Part shown: positions 44,062 to 52,977 of the stretch, one piece after another | Layout of the letters: the number at the start of each line of letters is the position of its first letter | How positions within the stretch are numbered: position 1 is the stretch's first letter | Origin: Exiguobacterium sp. KRL4 | GTDB lineage: Bacteria; Bacillota; Bacilli; Exiguobacteriales; Exiguobacteriaceae | Direction of reading: 5' to 3' | NCBI RefSeq assembly: GCF_001870785.1 | Contig: NZ_MOLV01000009.1 | Coordinates: forward strand, 62,001-126,000 | DNA: 64,000 nt | Program-made: the position numbers and the translations under genes | The notes under the pieces: generated by a model | Databases searched by the model: none | What the model was told of the DNA's origin: nothing | Seen by the model: the letters and a program-made list of their open reading frames with translations, nothing else

Positions 44062-44634
44062 ATGGAAATCACATTAGGCGGAATCGCCGGATTAGTAGCT
44101 GCGATTGCTTTCGTAGTACTTGTCATCTTCCTTGCCCGCGTCTTAAGCGCAGCAAGCAAGACACTCAATAACGTAGCCGATACGACGGCAGGATTAGAAC
44201 GTCAATTAGACGGCATCATGATGGAGACGACAGCGTTGTTACATAAAACGAATCGTCTCGTCGATACGATTGAAGAAAAAACGGAATTGCTTGCACCAGT
44301 CGCCAACTCGATTGAAGAGTTAGGCACATCACTCAATAAAGTGACGGATTCGGTTCGAACTGTTTCGGATACAGTCGCAGGTGCTGCCGATACGAATAAA
44401 GAGCAGATTGCGCAAGCAGTCCGCTGGGGTTCAGTTGCTGTTGAACTCTTCAAGAAAAACAAACCAGAACCGGGTCAAGATGTCTCTTCTTCGACGACTG
44501 CAACAACGACAGTCGAAAAGAAACCACGTCGCCGTTTCCGTAAAAAATCAGAAACACCGGTGACACCAGAAGTCGTTTCTGTGCCGGATGTTGAAAGTAT
44601 TCCAGATGAGTTGAAGGGAGATTGTACGCAATGA
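44062..44634 (+). CDS. ytxG: DUF948 membrane protein YtxG
   Basis: A 190-residue protein with one N-terminal membrane helix (GIAGLVAAIAFVVLVIFLARVL) and a long amphipathic coiled-coil-like stretch (about 30-130), the DUF948 pattern, then a basic tail KKPRRRFRKK. In B. subtilis ytxG-ytxH are general-stress genes in the same order. ATG 44062 has GGAGG eight bases upstream; ATG 44047 lies inside that site. The stop overlaps the ytxH start as ATGA. Confidence 0.87.
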   Translation: MEITLGGIAGLVAAIAFVVLVIFLARVLSAASKTLNNVADTTAGLERQLDGIMMETTALLHKTNRLVDTIEEKTELLAPVANSIEELGTSLNKVTDSVRTVSDTVAGAADTNKEQIAQAVRWGSVAVELFKKNKPEPGQDVSSSTTATTTVEKKPRRRFRKKSETPVTPEVVSVPDVESIPDELKGDCTQ

Positions 44635-45197
44635 CAAAACAACACCCATACCAAGCACAAGATACTTCAAAAGGTGGCGGGTTCCTCGCCGGGATTATCG
44701 TAGGGGGATTACTTGGGGCAGCGGCAGCGTTGCTGTCGAGTCCGAAATCAGGTCGTGAAATGCGCGGCATGCTCGACGAGCGCACAGCGCCAGCACGTCA
44801 ACGTCTGAACGAACAAACACAAGTCGTTCGTGAAAAAGCAGAACCGCTCGTAGGCGAATGGATTCAATTAGCAAAAGATAAAGCAGCTCCTGTCATCGAA
44901 AAAGCAAAGAAAAATCCAACCGTTCAAGAAGCGGCACAGTATGCTGGTTTTGAAAAAGATCAATCGAGCATTGACGCAGCACTCGCTGAAGCAGAACAAC
45001 TTGTCCGGGACATTGAACGTGAAATCGGAGATGAAGTCGACGGAGCATCGGTTGCCGAACAACTTGATACCGAAACAGTGGCTGGACTCTCTGAATTACG
45101 TGAGGATCTTGCATCGAAAGAAAACGAAGAAGATACAGAAGACGAGGACAATGATCCCCAGTCAAAGTTAAGTCATGAAAAACAACCTAAAAAATAA
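44631..45197 (+). CDS. ytxH: YtxH-domain general stress protein
   Basis: A 188-residue protein with the YtxH domain: a glycine-rich membrane helix (GGFLAGIIVGGLLGAAAALLSSPKSGREMR, residues 14-43), then a helical charged region and an acidic C-terminal tail. Coupled to ytxG by an ATGA overlap, with AAGGGAG upstream. The third gene of the B. subtilis operon, ytxJ, is missing; a terminator and aroA follow. Confidence 0.87.
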   Translation: MTKQHPYQAQDTSKGGGFLAGIIVGGLLGAAAALLSSPKSGREMRGMLDERTAPARQRLNEQTQVVREKAEPLVGEWIQLAKDKAAPVIEKAKKNPTVQEAAQYAGFEKDQSSIDAALAEAEQLVRDIEREIGDEVDGASVAEQLDTETVAGLSELREDLASKENEEDTEDEDNDPQSKLSHEKQPKK

Positions 45198-45207
45198 GTA
45201 ACCCTTG

Positions 45208-45246
45208 AGCGTACTCACTGAATTTAAATAGTGAGTACGCTTTATT
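45208..45246 (+). terminator. Terminator of ytxGH
   Basis: A 12-bp perfect stem (AGCGTACTCACT with AGTGAGTACGCT) before TTATTTAT. Confidence 0.85.
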
Positions 45247-45322
45247 TATATACAATTTCACAAGAGTTCGCTATAATTAGTTGCTATTACGAGCTATACG
45301 CTGATTAGGGAGTGGTAGAAGA

Positions 45323-46408
45323 ATGGATCAACATGCAGAATTAAAACGCTTACGTGATGAACTCGACCTGGTAAATGCAGAATTACTTGGATTAATTAAC
45401 AAACGGGGAGAGATAGCGGTTGAAATCGGTAAAGTAAAACGAGCGCAAGGAATCGATCGATATGATCCGGTTCGTGAACGCCAGATGCTTGAATCGATTG
45501 CAGCGAGCAACAATGGTCCATTTGAAACAGGACGCCTACAGCACGTATTTAAAGAAATTTTCAAGGCCTCTTTGGAACTGCAAGGAGAAGACCGGACACG
45601 CAAGTTGCTTGTGTCGCGTAAACAAAAGCCGACGAATACCATCATCCGGATCGGAGATGACGTCATCGGTGACGGCTCGCAACAGTTAATTGCTGGTCCT
45701 TGTGCCGTCGAAAGTGAGGAACAGGTCTTTGAAGTGGCCGAGCAACTCGCGAAGCATGGTGTACGCTTCATGCGTGGTGGAGCTTACAAACCACGGACAT
45801 CACCATATGATTTCCAGGGTCTTGGTTTAGAAGGATTGAAGATGTTGAAAAAGGCAGCTGATGCCCATGGTCTTCATGTCATCACAGAAATCATGACGCC
45901 GAGTGCAGTTGAGTCGGCTTTACCATACGTGGACATCATTCAAGTCGGTGCCCGCAATATGCAAAACTTCGATCTTTTGAAAGAAGTCGGCCGAACGGAC
46001 AAACCGGTTCTATTGAAACGTGGTTTGTCAGCGACGCTCGAAGAATTCATGTACGCAGCAGAGTACATCATGGCAAGCGGGAATGAGCAGGTCATCTTAT
46101 GTGAACGCGGTATTCGGACGTATGAGCGTGCGACACGAAACACATTGGATATCTCAGCTGTCCCGATCTTGAAGCAAGAAACACATTTGCCTGTCATGGT
46201 CGATGTGACGCATTCGACGGGTCGCAAAGACCTGCTCCTGCCGACAGCGAAAGCGGCTTACGCAATCGGTGCAGATGCCGTCATGGTAGAAGTCCATCCG
46301 TTCCCTGCGCTCGCTCTCTCGGATGCGAACCAACAATTAGATTTTAATGAGTTTGATTCGTTCATCGAGAATCTGACTTCCACTTTTCCGGCACTAAACG
46401 TTCAATGA
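45323..46408 (+). CDS. aroA: Chorismate mutase / DAHP synthase fusion
   Basis: First enzyme of the shikimate pathway, making 3-deoxy-D-arabino-heptulosonate 7-phosphate from phosphoenolpyruvate and erythrose-4-phosphate. The 361-residue protein has an N-terminal AroQ-type chorismate mutase (residues 1-85: [23 protein letters not shown]), which acts as the feedback sensor for chorismate/prephenate in Bacillus, and a C-terminal type Ib synthase barrel ([43 protein letters not shown]). It precedes ccpA, as in B. subtilis. Confidence 0.96.
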   Translation: MDQHAELKRLRDELDLVNAELLGLINKRGEIAVEIGKVKRAQGIDRYDPVRERQMLESIAASNNGPFETGRLQHVFKEIFKASLELQGEDRTRKLLVSRKQKPTNTIIRIGDDVIGDGSQQLIAGPCAVESEEQVFEVAEQLAKHGVRFMRGGAYKPRTSPYDFQGLGLEGLKMLKKAADAHGLHVITEIMTPSAVESALPYVDIIQVGARNMQNFDLLKEVGRTDKPVLLKRGLSATLEEFMYAAEYIMASGNEQVILCERGIRTYERATRNTLDISAVPILKQETHLPVMVDVTHSTGRKDLLLPTAKAAYAIGADAVMVEVHPFPALALSDANQQLDFNEFDSFIENLTSTFPALNVQ

Positions 46409-46571
46409 TTTTCTAAAAAGGGTAACCTATAGCGAATGAAAAAGTTTTACAATGAGGGAAGAATGGGAAAAGAAATATATCTTTTCCTGTCTTCCTTTCG
46501 TGTTGCCTAAAAATGAAAATAAAAATGAAAACGAAATCGAAATGATCGCCTAAAATAAGGAGGAATTTGTT

Positions 46572-47585
46572 TTGAACAGTAATATAACGATTTATGATGT
46601 CGCACGGGAAGCAGCCGTGTCGATGGCAACCGTCTCACGTGTGGTGAATGGTAATCCGAACGTCAAACCGTCGACGCGGAAGAAAGTCCAGGATGCGATT
46701 GATCAGCTCGGATACCGTCCGAATGCCGTTGCACGAGGACTCGCAAGTAAAAAAACAACGACGGTTGGTGTGATTGTACCGGATATCTCGAATATCTTTT
46801 TTGCAGATTTGGCGCGGGGGATTGAAGATGTCGCGACGATGTACAAATACAATATCATCTTATGTAATTCGGATCAAAATCCGGAAAAAGAAATCCATTT
46901 GTTAAATACGTTACTCGGGAAGCAGGTCGACGGGATCATCTTCATGGGTGGTCGTTTACACGAAGACCTTGTCCGGGAATTCAAGACATCTCCTGTTCCG
47001 ATTGTGTTAGCTGCGACGTTAAATCAAGATTATGACCTTCCTGCCGTTAACATCGATTATGAAAGTGCTGCACATGATGCCGTGAAGTCGTTGATTGATC
47101 ATGGACATAAACAGATCGGTTTCATCACAGGACCGCTCGAACAGCAAATTAACGGAGAAAAGAAATTTGCAGGTTACCGTAATGCCTTGGAAGAAGCGAA
47201 CTTACCGTTTGACGAACAGAACGTAGTCCTCGGAAACTACACATATGATTCGGGAATGAAAGCCATGAACCAGTTGCTAGAACTCGGAGAAGATTGCCCA
47301 CGTGCGATCTTTGCTGGAACAGATGAGATGGCATTGGGTGTCATTCATGCGCTCCAAGATGCCGGTTATCAAGTGCCTGAAGATTTCGAAGTCATCGGTC
47401 ACGATAATACCCGTCTTGCGACGATGATTCGTCCGAAGCTGACGACGGTCGTCCAGCCGATGTATGATATCGGTGCAGTTTCGATGCGTTTGTTGACTAA
47501 AATCCTCAACAAAGAAGAAATCGAAACAAACGATGTGACGTTACCGCATCGGATTGAACAACGAGATTCGACCCGTTCTTCGTGA
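46572..47585 (+). CDS. ccpA: Catabolite control protein A
   Basis: LacI/GalR-family master regulator of carbon catabolite control; with HPr-Ser46-P it binds cre sites. The 337-residue protein opens with the helix-turn-helix [34 protein letters not shown], then the hinge helix [12 protein letters not shown] and a periplasmic-binding-fold core. The start is a TTG with AGGAGG nine bases upstream. One candidate target in this window is the cre-like site before pckA. Confidence 0.97.
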   Translation: MNSNITIYDVAREAAVSMATVSRVVNGNPNVKPSTRKKVQDAIDQLGYRPNAVARGLASKKTTTVGVIVPDISNIFFADLARGIEDVATMYKYNIILCNSDQNPEKEIHLLNTLLGKQVDGIIFMGGRLHEDLVREFKTSPVPIVLAATLNQDYDLPAVNIDYESAAHDAVKSLIDHGHKQIGFITGPLEQQINGEKKFAGYRNALEEANLPFDEQNVVLGNYTYDSGMKAMNQLLELGEDCPRAIFAGTDEMALGVIHALQDAGYQVPEDFEVIGHDNTRLATMIRPKLTTVVQPMYDIGAVSMRLLTKILNKEEIETNDVTLPHRIEQRDSTRSS

Positions 47586-47592
47586 AAACAAC

Positions 47593-47643
47593 AAATCCCC
47601 TTTGCTTTTCCAAGATGTTAACGGAAAAGCAAAGGGGATTTTG
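47593..47643. terminator. Strong terminator between ccpA and the YtkA-like gene
   Basis: A perfect 19-bp stem (47593-47611 with 47623-47641) serves both convergent genes. Confidence 0.9.
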
Positions 47644-47648
47644 TATGA

Positions 47649-48407
47649 TTATTTCTTAACGGTAACGAGTTGATCCTGATGATGATGCAATTGGTCATTT
47701 TCGACATGAAGACGAACTGTTGCAGTACCAGGATGAGTAAGGGATACCTCACCCACGTATTGATCCGCTTGTTTCGTCAAAGGAATGTACGTGTGCTTCT
47801 CGACACTCGGTTCAATGACTTCGATTTGAACATCGGCCTGGAGGGGTTTGCCATCGAGAAAGACATGAAAGGCAATCGGAAGTTTTGCTCCGACCATCGT
47901 CTTTTTTGCACCCATGTAGTGAACGGTTAAGTCCTCTACAGCCGCGTGTTCATGCTCATGTGCCGGCTTTGCTGTTTTTTTTTCATGCGAGTGATTCATG
48001 ACAACAAAAGAAATCTTGTCCATGTGATGGAGTCCTTTTTTATCATTGATATGATAAAGTCCTTCATATTCACCTTCCGCAAGCTTCGCTTCAGCTTGAT
48101 AGGTACCGGTTTTCTTTAAAGTTGCCTTGATTTTTTTATGTGCAGCTTCTTTTTCATCTGCTTTCCAGACTTCAAACGTCACGTCTTCGACGTTTACTGC
48201 TTTTTTGTTCTCAAGCGCGGTCGCTTGGAAGACGACTTTTTGACTCTCCATTGTTTTTGCCGGAACATCGACCTTGACGTCAACAGCTGGTTTTCCAGAC
48301 CCTTGCATCGTTTCGTGATCCATCGCTTGTTTATCATTGCCGCATCCGACGAGTAACAAACCACTTGCTAAAAATACCCCCGTTAAACCAATCGTTGTTT
48401 TCTTCAT
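47649..48407 (-). CDS. Lipoprotein with YtkA/FixH-like domains
   Basis: A 252-residue secreted lipoprotein. The signal peptide ends LLLVGC (lipidated Cys22). Two beta-sandwich YtkA/FixH-like domains follow: residues about 45-135 (VTFEVWKADEK...YEGLYHINDKKGLHHMDKISFVV) and 160-250 (GAKLPIAFHVFLDGKPLQADVQIEV...GTATVRLHVENDQLHHHQDQ). Histidine clusters suggest metal binding. Relatives are linked to copper handling or oxidase assembly. ATG 48407 follows GGGGGAAC. It occupies the position where B. subtilis has motPS between ccpA and acuC. Confidence 0.75.
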   Translation of the reverse strand: MKKTTIGLTGVFLASGLLLVGCGNDKQAMDHETMQGSGKPAVDVKVDVPAKTMESQKVVFQATALENKKAVNVEDVTFEVWKADEKEAAHKKIKATLKKTGTYQAEAKLAEGEYEGLYHINDKKGLHHMDKISFVVMNHSHEKKTAKPAHEHEHAAVEDLTVHYMGAKKTMVGAKLPIAFHVFLDGKPLQADVQIEVIEPSVEKHTYIPLTKQADQYVGEVSLTHPGTATVRLHVENDQLHHHQDQLVTVKK

Positions 48408-48521
48408 CTTTTGTTCCCCCAATTGTTCGTTTACTAAGTAAAGTAATGAGACCTTATTCAGTATACCAAGAACTTGTGAAGTCCTAACGAACTAATTGTG
48501 AAAAGAACAAGACGTTTTTCC

Positions 48522-49712
48522 TTATTTGGAGTAGGGAGAGTGAGCCGACAAGTGTTCTTTTTTGGTGTCGTTTACAAACGGCCAAAGCAGCCGTTTGACC
48601 GTTTCCCAGTTCTTCTCCTCGATTTCAGGACGCCTTGGAATCGTCGGATAGAGCGGAAAGCGATCCCGCCAGGTTTTCGGTACGTCCGGACTTTCGTTCT
48701 GCCAGCGTGTGACCCACGAAGCGGGAAGATCGCCTTTAAAAGGCGGACGATTGGTCAAAGCAGCAAAGACTTGGCTCCAGGCACGGGGGACAACCCGGTA
48801 CCAATCATACCCACCGCCACCTAGGGCGACAATCCGTCCATCTGTATAGCGATTGGCGGCTTCGACGGCAATTTGTGGAATCTGTTCATAACTCTCCATC
48901 GTTAAGGACAGATGTGTCAGTGGGTCGAGAGCATGTGCATCTGCACCGTTTTGCGTGATGATGAGATCGGGTTTAAAAAGTTCGCATGCTTCGAACAAAA
49001 CGGTCCGGTAAGCGTGCAAAAAAGAAGCATCTTCCGTGAAGGCATCAAACGGCACGTTCCAACTCCAACCATAGCCTTCCTCAGCTCCACGCTCTGTCAC
49101 CATACCGGTTCCAGGGAACAAATACCGTCCCGTTTCATGAAGTGAAACGGTCATGACATCAGATCGATTATAAAAAGCCCACTGCACGCCATCGCCATGA
49201 TGCGCATCGGTATCGACATATAAAATCCGGCAATCGTATTTCTGGATCATCGCCGCCATTGCGACGGCCGTGTCATTATAAATACAAAATCCAGAAGCAC
49301 GTCCACGGAAACCGTGATGCAAACCACCGCCGATATGAAAAGTCCGGCGATACTGACCGGATAAAACAAGATCACACGCTTCAATCGTTCCGCCAACAAG
49401 CAACGCCGCACTTTCATGCATCTTGTCAAATAGCGGGGTATCTTCCGTCCCAAGACCATACATCTGTGCTTTCATCGGAGAAAGTTCGCCGTGTCCTGCG
49501 AGTTTCACCGCTTGTATGTAGTCCGGATCATGAATCAGCAATAATTCCTCGTCTGTTGCCGGTCGAGGAGCACGACAGTCTACCGTATCAAGCACGCCCA
49601 TTGCTTCAAGCAGAGAGACCGTCAACTCCAACCGGATGGGGTTGAAAGGGTGGGTGTCTGAAAAACGATAGTGTGCTTCTTCTTGACTGTACACATAGGC
49701 AAAGTCCTTCAT
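48522..49712 (-). CDS. acuC: Acetoin utilisation deacetylase AcuC (class I HDAC fold)
   Basis: Removes acetyl groups from lysines, notably reactivating acetyl-CoA synthetase AcsA. The 396-residue protein has the zinc site of arginase/HDAC-fold deacetylases: HIGGGLHHGF, VDTDAHHGDGVQ with the Asp-His pair, and GADAHALDPL. It is the last gene of acuABC, starting within the acuB stop (ATGA overlap), divergent from acsA. Confidence 0.95.
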   Translation of the reverse strand: MKDFAYVYSQEEAHYRFSDTHPFNPIRLELTVSLLEAMGVLDTVDCRAPRPATDEELLLIHDPDYIQAVKLAGHGELSPMKAQMYGLGTEDTPLFDKMHESAALLVGGTIEACDLVLSGQYRRTFHIGGGLHHGFRGRASGFCIYNDTAVAMAAMIQKYDCRILYVDTDAHHGDGVQWAFYNRSDVMTVSLHETGRYLFPGTGMVTERGAEEGYGWSWNVPFDAFTEDASFLHAYRTVLFEACELFKPDLIITQNGADAHALDPLTHLSLTMESYEQIPQIAVEAANRYTDGRIVALGGGGYDWYRVVPRAWSQVFAALTNRPPFKGDLPASWVTRWQNESPDVPKTWRDRFPLYPTIPRRPEIEEKNWETVKRLLWPFVNDTKKEHLSAHSPYSK

Positions 49713-50341
49713 CGACTGACATCAGGACCGAGCACATCAAATCCTTCCTTTCGTAATTTTTCGATGACGCGGATAGGATTCATCGTCTGGACACGAAAGG
49801 CAACGATACGAACGTACGGATCATCGGTCGGATATACTAAGACATTTAAGATATTGACATTCGTTTTGGCAAGTAAGCCGGCAATTTTTGCTAAAGTCCC
49901 GGCCGTGTTTTCGACCCGGATTTCGATTTGGGAACTCGGTTCGAGTGCACCGGTCAGCTGGACGAATGTCCGTAACAAGTCCGTTTCCGTAATCAATCCG
50001 ACTAGCCGACGACCGCGGACGATTGGAAGACAAGATAGGCGGTGTTCATAAAACAAGACAGCGGCATCCTCGATGAAATCTAATGGATGGGCAGTCATCG
50101 GTGTCCGTTGCATGATGCTGGAAACGGAATTTTGCTGATCCGCTAAAAAGGTATCGGGATGAAAGACACTACTTGCGCTTTGTATCTCCGTGAGTCCGAT
50201 GAGCCCGAGCAGTTCATGTCGGGCATTCGTCACCGGGAGATGACGGATCTGATGACGGCGCATCAGATCAGCAGCATGAGCAATCGAATTTGTTGGTTGA
50301 ATCGTGATGCAGTGTGTCTTCATGATTTGTTCGATTAACAT
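49709..50341 (-). CDS. acuB: CBS-ACT regulatory protein AcuB
   Basis: A 210-residue protein with two CBS domains (residues 1-58 and 70-128: ITIQPTNSIAHAADLMRRHQIRHLPVT and MTAHPLDFIEDAAVLFYEHRLSCLPIV) and a C-terminal ACT domain (137-210: IEIRVENTAGTLAKIAGLLAKTNVNI). It should bind an adenine nucleotide and an amino-acid-like ligand; its exact role in acetoin or acetate use is not settled. Starts 11 bases after acuA and overlaps acuC by four bases. Confidence 0.93.
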   Translation of the reverse strand: MLIEQIMKTHCITIQPTNSIAHAADLMRRHQIRHLPVTNARHELLGLIGLTEIQSASSVFHPDTFLADQQNSVSSIMQRTPMTAHPLDFIEDAAVLFYEHRLSCLPIVRGRRLVGLITETDLLRTFVQLTGALEPSSQIEIRVENTAGTLAKIAGLLAKTNVNILNVLVYPTDDPYVRIVAFRVQTMNPIRVIEKLRKEGFDVLGPDVSR

Positions 50342-50352
50342 GCGACCCCTCC

Positions 50353-50985
50353 TTAATCGTACATGAAGCGACGGCGGAGTCGTAACGCATCAAAATGCGC
50401 GACGACTTCGGATGCGACATGTTTTCCGATGCGTGCCATTAAACAATTGGCAGGATGCGAGGCGATTTCTGGATCATCCGTCGGGAAAAAGACAAGACCA
50501 CCATGATTCATCATTTTTTCCATGATTTTGCGATAGTCCCAAACGGATAAGCCGCTTCCTTTTAAATCCCAATGCCAATAATATTCAGTCGTCAAAATTA
50601 AGTAATGTTCCATTGCGGGATCAAGCATCGACACTTCGAGTAGTTTTTTCCCAATCTGTTGTCCGCGAAAACGGGCAGCTACTTCAATGGCACCTAATTC
50701 TAAAATGTACGGGTTATTTCCTTCACTCCATGTCTCATACGGATCGGGGTACAGAAACGTCACGTAACCGATGATGTCGGTCCCTTGTCTTGCGACGATG
50801 ATCCGCCCTTCTTCAAGATCCGCGATTTCAACAAGTGCCTGATGTTGTTCGAGTGGTTGTCGGAAGGCTGTCAATCCTGGATCAAGCGTGTACGTAGCGA
50901 GGACCTGGCTTGAGACGGGTCCCTCGATTTCAACTGGACCAAGCGATGTTTCATGAGTACGATGATTGAATTGTTTTTCAAACAT
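50353..50985 (-). CDS. acuA: Protein acetyltransferase AcuA
   Basis: A 210-residue GNAT enzyme that acetylates and inactivates AcsA in B. subtilis. The acetyl-CoA motif is ARFRGQQIGKKLLE, preceded by the strand PYILELGAIEV. ATG 50985 has AAGGTGGTG upstream; a 23-codon longer frame lacks a ribosome site. It heads acuABC and is divergent from acsA, the standard arrangement. A cre-like sequence overlaps its start region. Confidence 0.93.
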   Translation of the reverse strand: MFEKQFNHRTHETSLGPVEIEGPVSSQVLATYTLDPGLTAFRQPLEQHQALVEIADLEEGRIIVARQGTDIIGYVTFLYPDPYETWSEGNNPYILELGAIEVAARFRGQQIGKKLLEVSMLDPAMEHYLILTTEYYWHWDLKGSGLSVWDYRKIMEKMMNHGGLVFFPTDDPEIASHPANCLMARIGKHVASEVVAHFDALRLRRRFMYD

Positions 50986-50998
50986 GTAAGCGTCACCA
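50985..50998. promoter_or_regulatory. cre-like site at the start of acuA
   Basis: TGTAAGCGTCACCA fits WTGNAANCGNWNNCW except one position, and spans the acuA ribosome site and start. In B. subtilis a cre near the acuA promoter mediates CcpA repression. Confidence 0.4.
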
Positions 50999-51070
50999 CC
51001 TTCTTGTATATTATAGTCGAAAGCAGGTCGAGAAAGAGAGGGATTTTTTAACAAATTGACGGCAAATGGA

Positions 51071-51098
51071 TTGAACTACACGATAACTAGCTTATAAT
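51071..51098 (+). promoter_or_regulatory. Sigma-A promoter of acsA
   Basis: TTGAAC (51071-51076), 16-bp spacer, TATAAT (51093-51098), 34 bases before the acsA start. Confidence 0.75.
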
Positions 51099-51131
51099 GT
51101 AGAAGAGAACAGCGAAGGGGAGGAACGAGAC

Positions 51132-52835
51132 ATGAAAGTTTTGAAAGCGCTTCCGGGAAAGCACTGGTTATCCGAATATGATGGATCAGATTCATATGAT
51201 TGGAAAGAAGCAGAACACTATTTTTCATGGGCGACGACGGGGAAAGTCAATATGGCCTATGAAGCAATCGATCGTCATGCTGAAGGTGAACGCGCCAATA
51301 AAAAAGCATTGGTCTACTTTGACGGTACGACCGAACAAAGCTTTACGTATGCGGACATGAAACGATTGACGAATAAGGCGGCAAACGTCCTGACAGATGC
51401 GGGAATCCAAGCAGGAGATCGAATTTTCATCTTCATGCCACGTTCACCAGAACTGTACTTTGCTCTGCTCGGTGCCCTGAAAGTTGGAGCCATCGTGGGT
51501 CCGTTGTTTGAAGCTTTCATGGAGCAAGCCGTTCGGGATCGGCTGCTTGATTCAGAAGCGAAGATGTTGATTACGACCAAAGCCTTGTTGCCACGTGTTC
51601 CGGTGGATGAGTTGACATCCCTCGAACAGATATTCTTAGTCGATGAAGAAATTGAAACAAATGAGAAAATTTCTGACTTCCGGAGTGCGTTTGAACAAGC
51701 TTCGGAGTCGTTTGAGCCAGTCTGGCTGGACCGCGAGGATGGTTTGATCTTGCACTACACATCAGGTTCTACCGGAAAACCAAAAGGGGTCTTACATGTT
51801 CAAAATGCGATGATTCAGCATATGATGACAGGGCGTTGGGTCCTTGATTTACAGGAAGAGGATGTCTACTGGTGTACCGCAGATCCAGGATGGGTGACTG
51901 GCACGAGTTACGGTATCTTTGCCCCATTTTTAAATGGCGCGACGAATGTGGTCGTCGGGGGACGCTTTAATCCCGACTTTTGGTATAGTATCATCGAAAA
52001 ATATAAGGTGACGGTCTGGTACAGTGCACCAACGGCATTCCGAATGCTGATGGGAGCTGGAGCTGAAATTGCGAATACACATGATTTATCCAGTCTGCGC
52101 CATGTCCTCTCGGTCGGGGAACCACTTAATCCAGAAGTCATCCGTTGGGGAAAAGAAGCGTTTGACCAACGGATTCATGACACATGGTGGATGACTGAGA
52201 CCGGTGCGATGATGATCTGCAATTATAAGTCGATGGATATTAAACCGGGATCGATGGGGAAACCGATTCCGGGTACGCAAGCCGCGATAGTCGATGATCA
52301 AGGAAACGAACTCCCTCCGTTCCGTATGGGGAATTTAGCACTGAAAACACCATGGCCATCGATGATGCGTCAAATCTGGAACAATCCGCAAAAATATGAT
52401 TCGTATTTCTTCAAAGGCTGGTATGTCTCTGGGGATTCTGCTTATATGGACGACGAAGGGTACTTCTGGTTCCAAGGACGTGTGGATGATGTCATCATGA
52501 CTGCTGGAGAACGTGTCGGACCGTTCGAAGTCGAAAGCCGACTCGTCGAGCACCCTGCTGTCGCGGAGGCTGGTGTCATCGGGAAACCGGATCCGGTACG
52601 TGGCGAAATCATCAAAGCCTTTATTTCATTACGGGATGGTTATGAACCGACGGAAGAATTAAAACAAGAAATTCAAAAGTTCGTCAAAGAGGGGCTGGCA
52701 GCACATGCAGCACCTCGGGAAATCGATTTCCGGGATAAATTGCCGAAAACACGAAGCGGAAAAATCATGCGTCGTGTCTTAAAGGCATGGGAATTGAATC
52801 TTGAAGCGGGTGACCTTTCGACGATGGAAGATTGA
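51132..52835 (+). CDS. acsA: Acetyl-CoA synthetase
   Basis: Activates acetate to acetyl-CoA via acetyl-AMP. The 567-residue adenylating enzyme has the P-loop-like YTSGSTGKPKGVLH (core A3), WWMTETGAMM (A5), the hinge aspartate in VDDVIMTAGERVGPFEVE and the catalytic lysine in KTRSGKIMRR (A10), the lysine acetylated by AcuA. Its divergence from acuABC matches this regulation. ATG 51132 has AAGGGGAGGA upstream. Confidence 0.97.
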   Translation: MKVLKALPGKHWLSEYDGSDSYDWKEAEHYFSWATTGKVNMAYEAIDRHAEGERANKKALVYFDGTTEQSFTYADMKRLTNKAANVLTDAGIQAGDRIFIFMPRSPELYFALLGALKVGAIVGPLFEAFMEQAVRDRLLDSEAKMLITTKALLPRVPVDELTSLEQIFLVDEEIETNEKISDFRSAFEQASESFEPVWLDREDGLILHYTSGSTGKPKGVLHVQNAMIQHMMTGRWVLDLQEEDVYWCTADPGWVTGTSYGIFAPFLNGATNVVVGGRFNPDFWYSIIEKYKVTVWYSAPTAFRMLMGAGAEIANTHDLSSLRHVLSVGEPLNPEVIRWGKEAFDQRIHDTWWMTETGAMMICNYKSMDIKPGSMGKPIPGTQAAIVDDQGNELPPFRMGNLALKTPWPSMMRQIWNNPQKYDSYFFKGWYVSGDSAYMDDEGYFWFQGRVDDVIMTAGERVGPFEVESRLVEHPAVAEAGVIGKPDPVRGEIIKAFISLRDGYEPTEELKQEIQKFVKEGLAAHAAPREIDFRDKLPKTRSGKIMRRVLKAWELNLEAGDLSTMED

Positions 52836-52863
52836 TAACAACTTGATCGAACAGTAAACCATT

Positions 52864-52908
52864 AAAGACCACCTGCATCCAAAATGAATTTGGATGCAGG
52901 TGGTCTTT
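52864..52908 (+). terminator. Very strong terminator of acsA
   Basis: A perfect 20-bp stem with a 5-base loop (52864-52883 with 52889-52908). The T-tail is short. Confidence 0.85.
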
Positions 52909-52929
52909 GGCGGTTGACTAAAAGCGACA

Positions 52930-52963
52930 AAAAACCATCGCCCCTTCAGTGGGCGATGGTTAA
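52930..52963 (-). terminator. Terminator of the PBP1A gene
   Basis: An 11-bp GC-rich stem (52933-52943 with 52951-52961); on the minus strand it is followed by six T. Confidence 0.85.
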
Positions 52964-52977
52964 AAAGAAGGCGTGCG

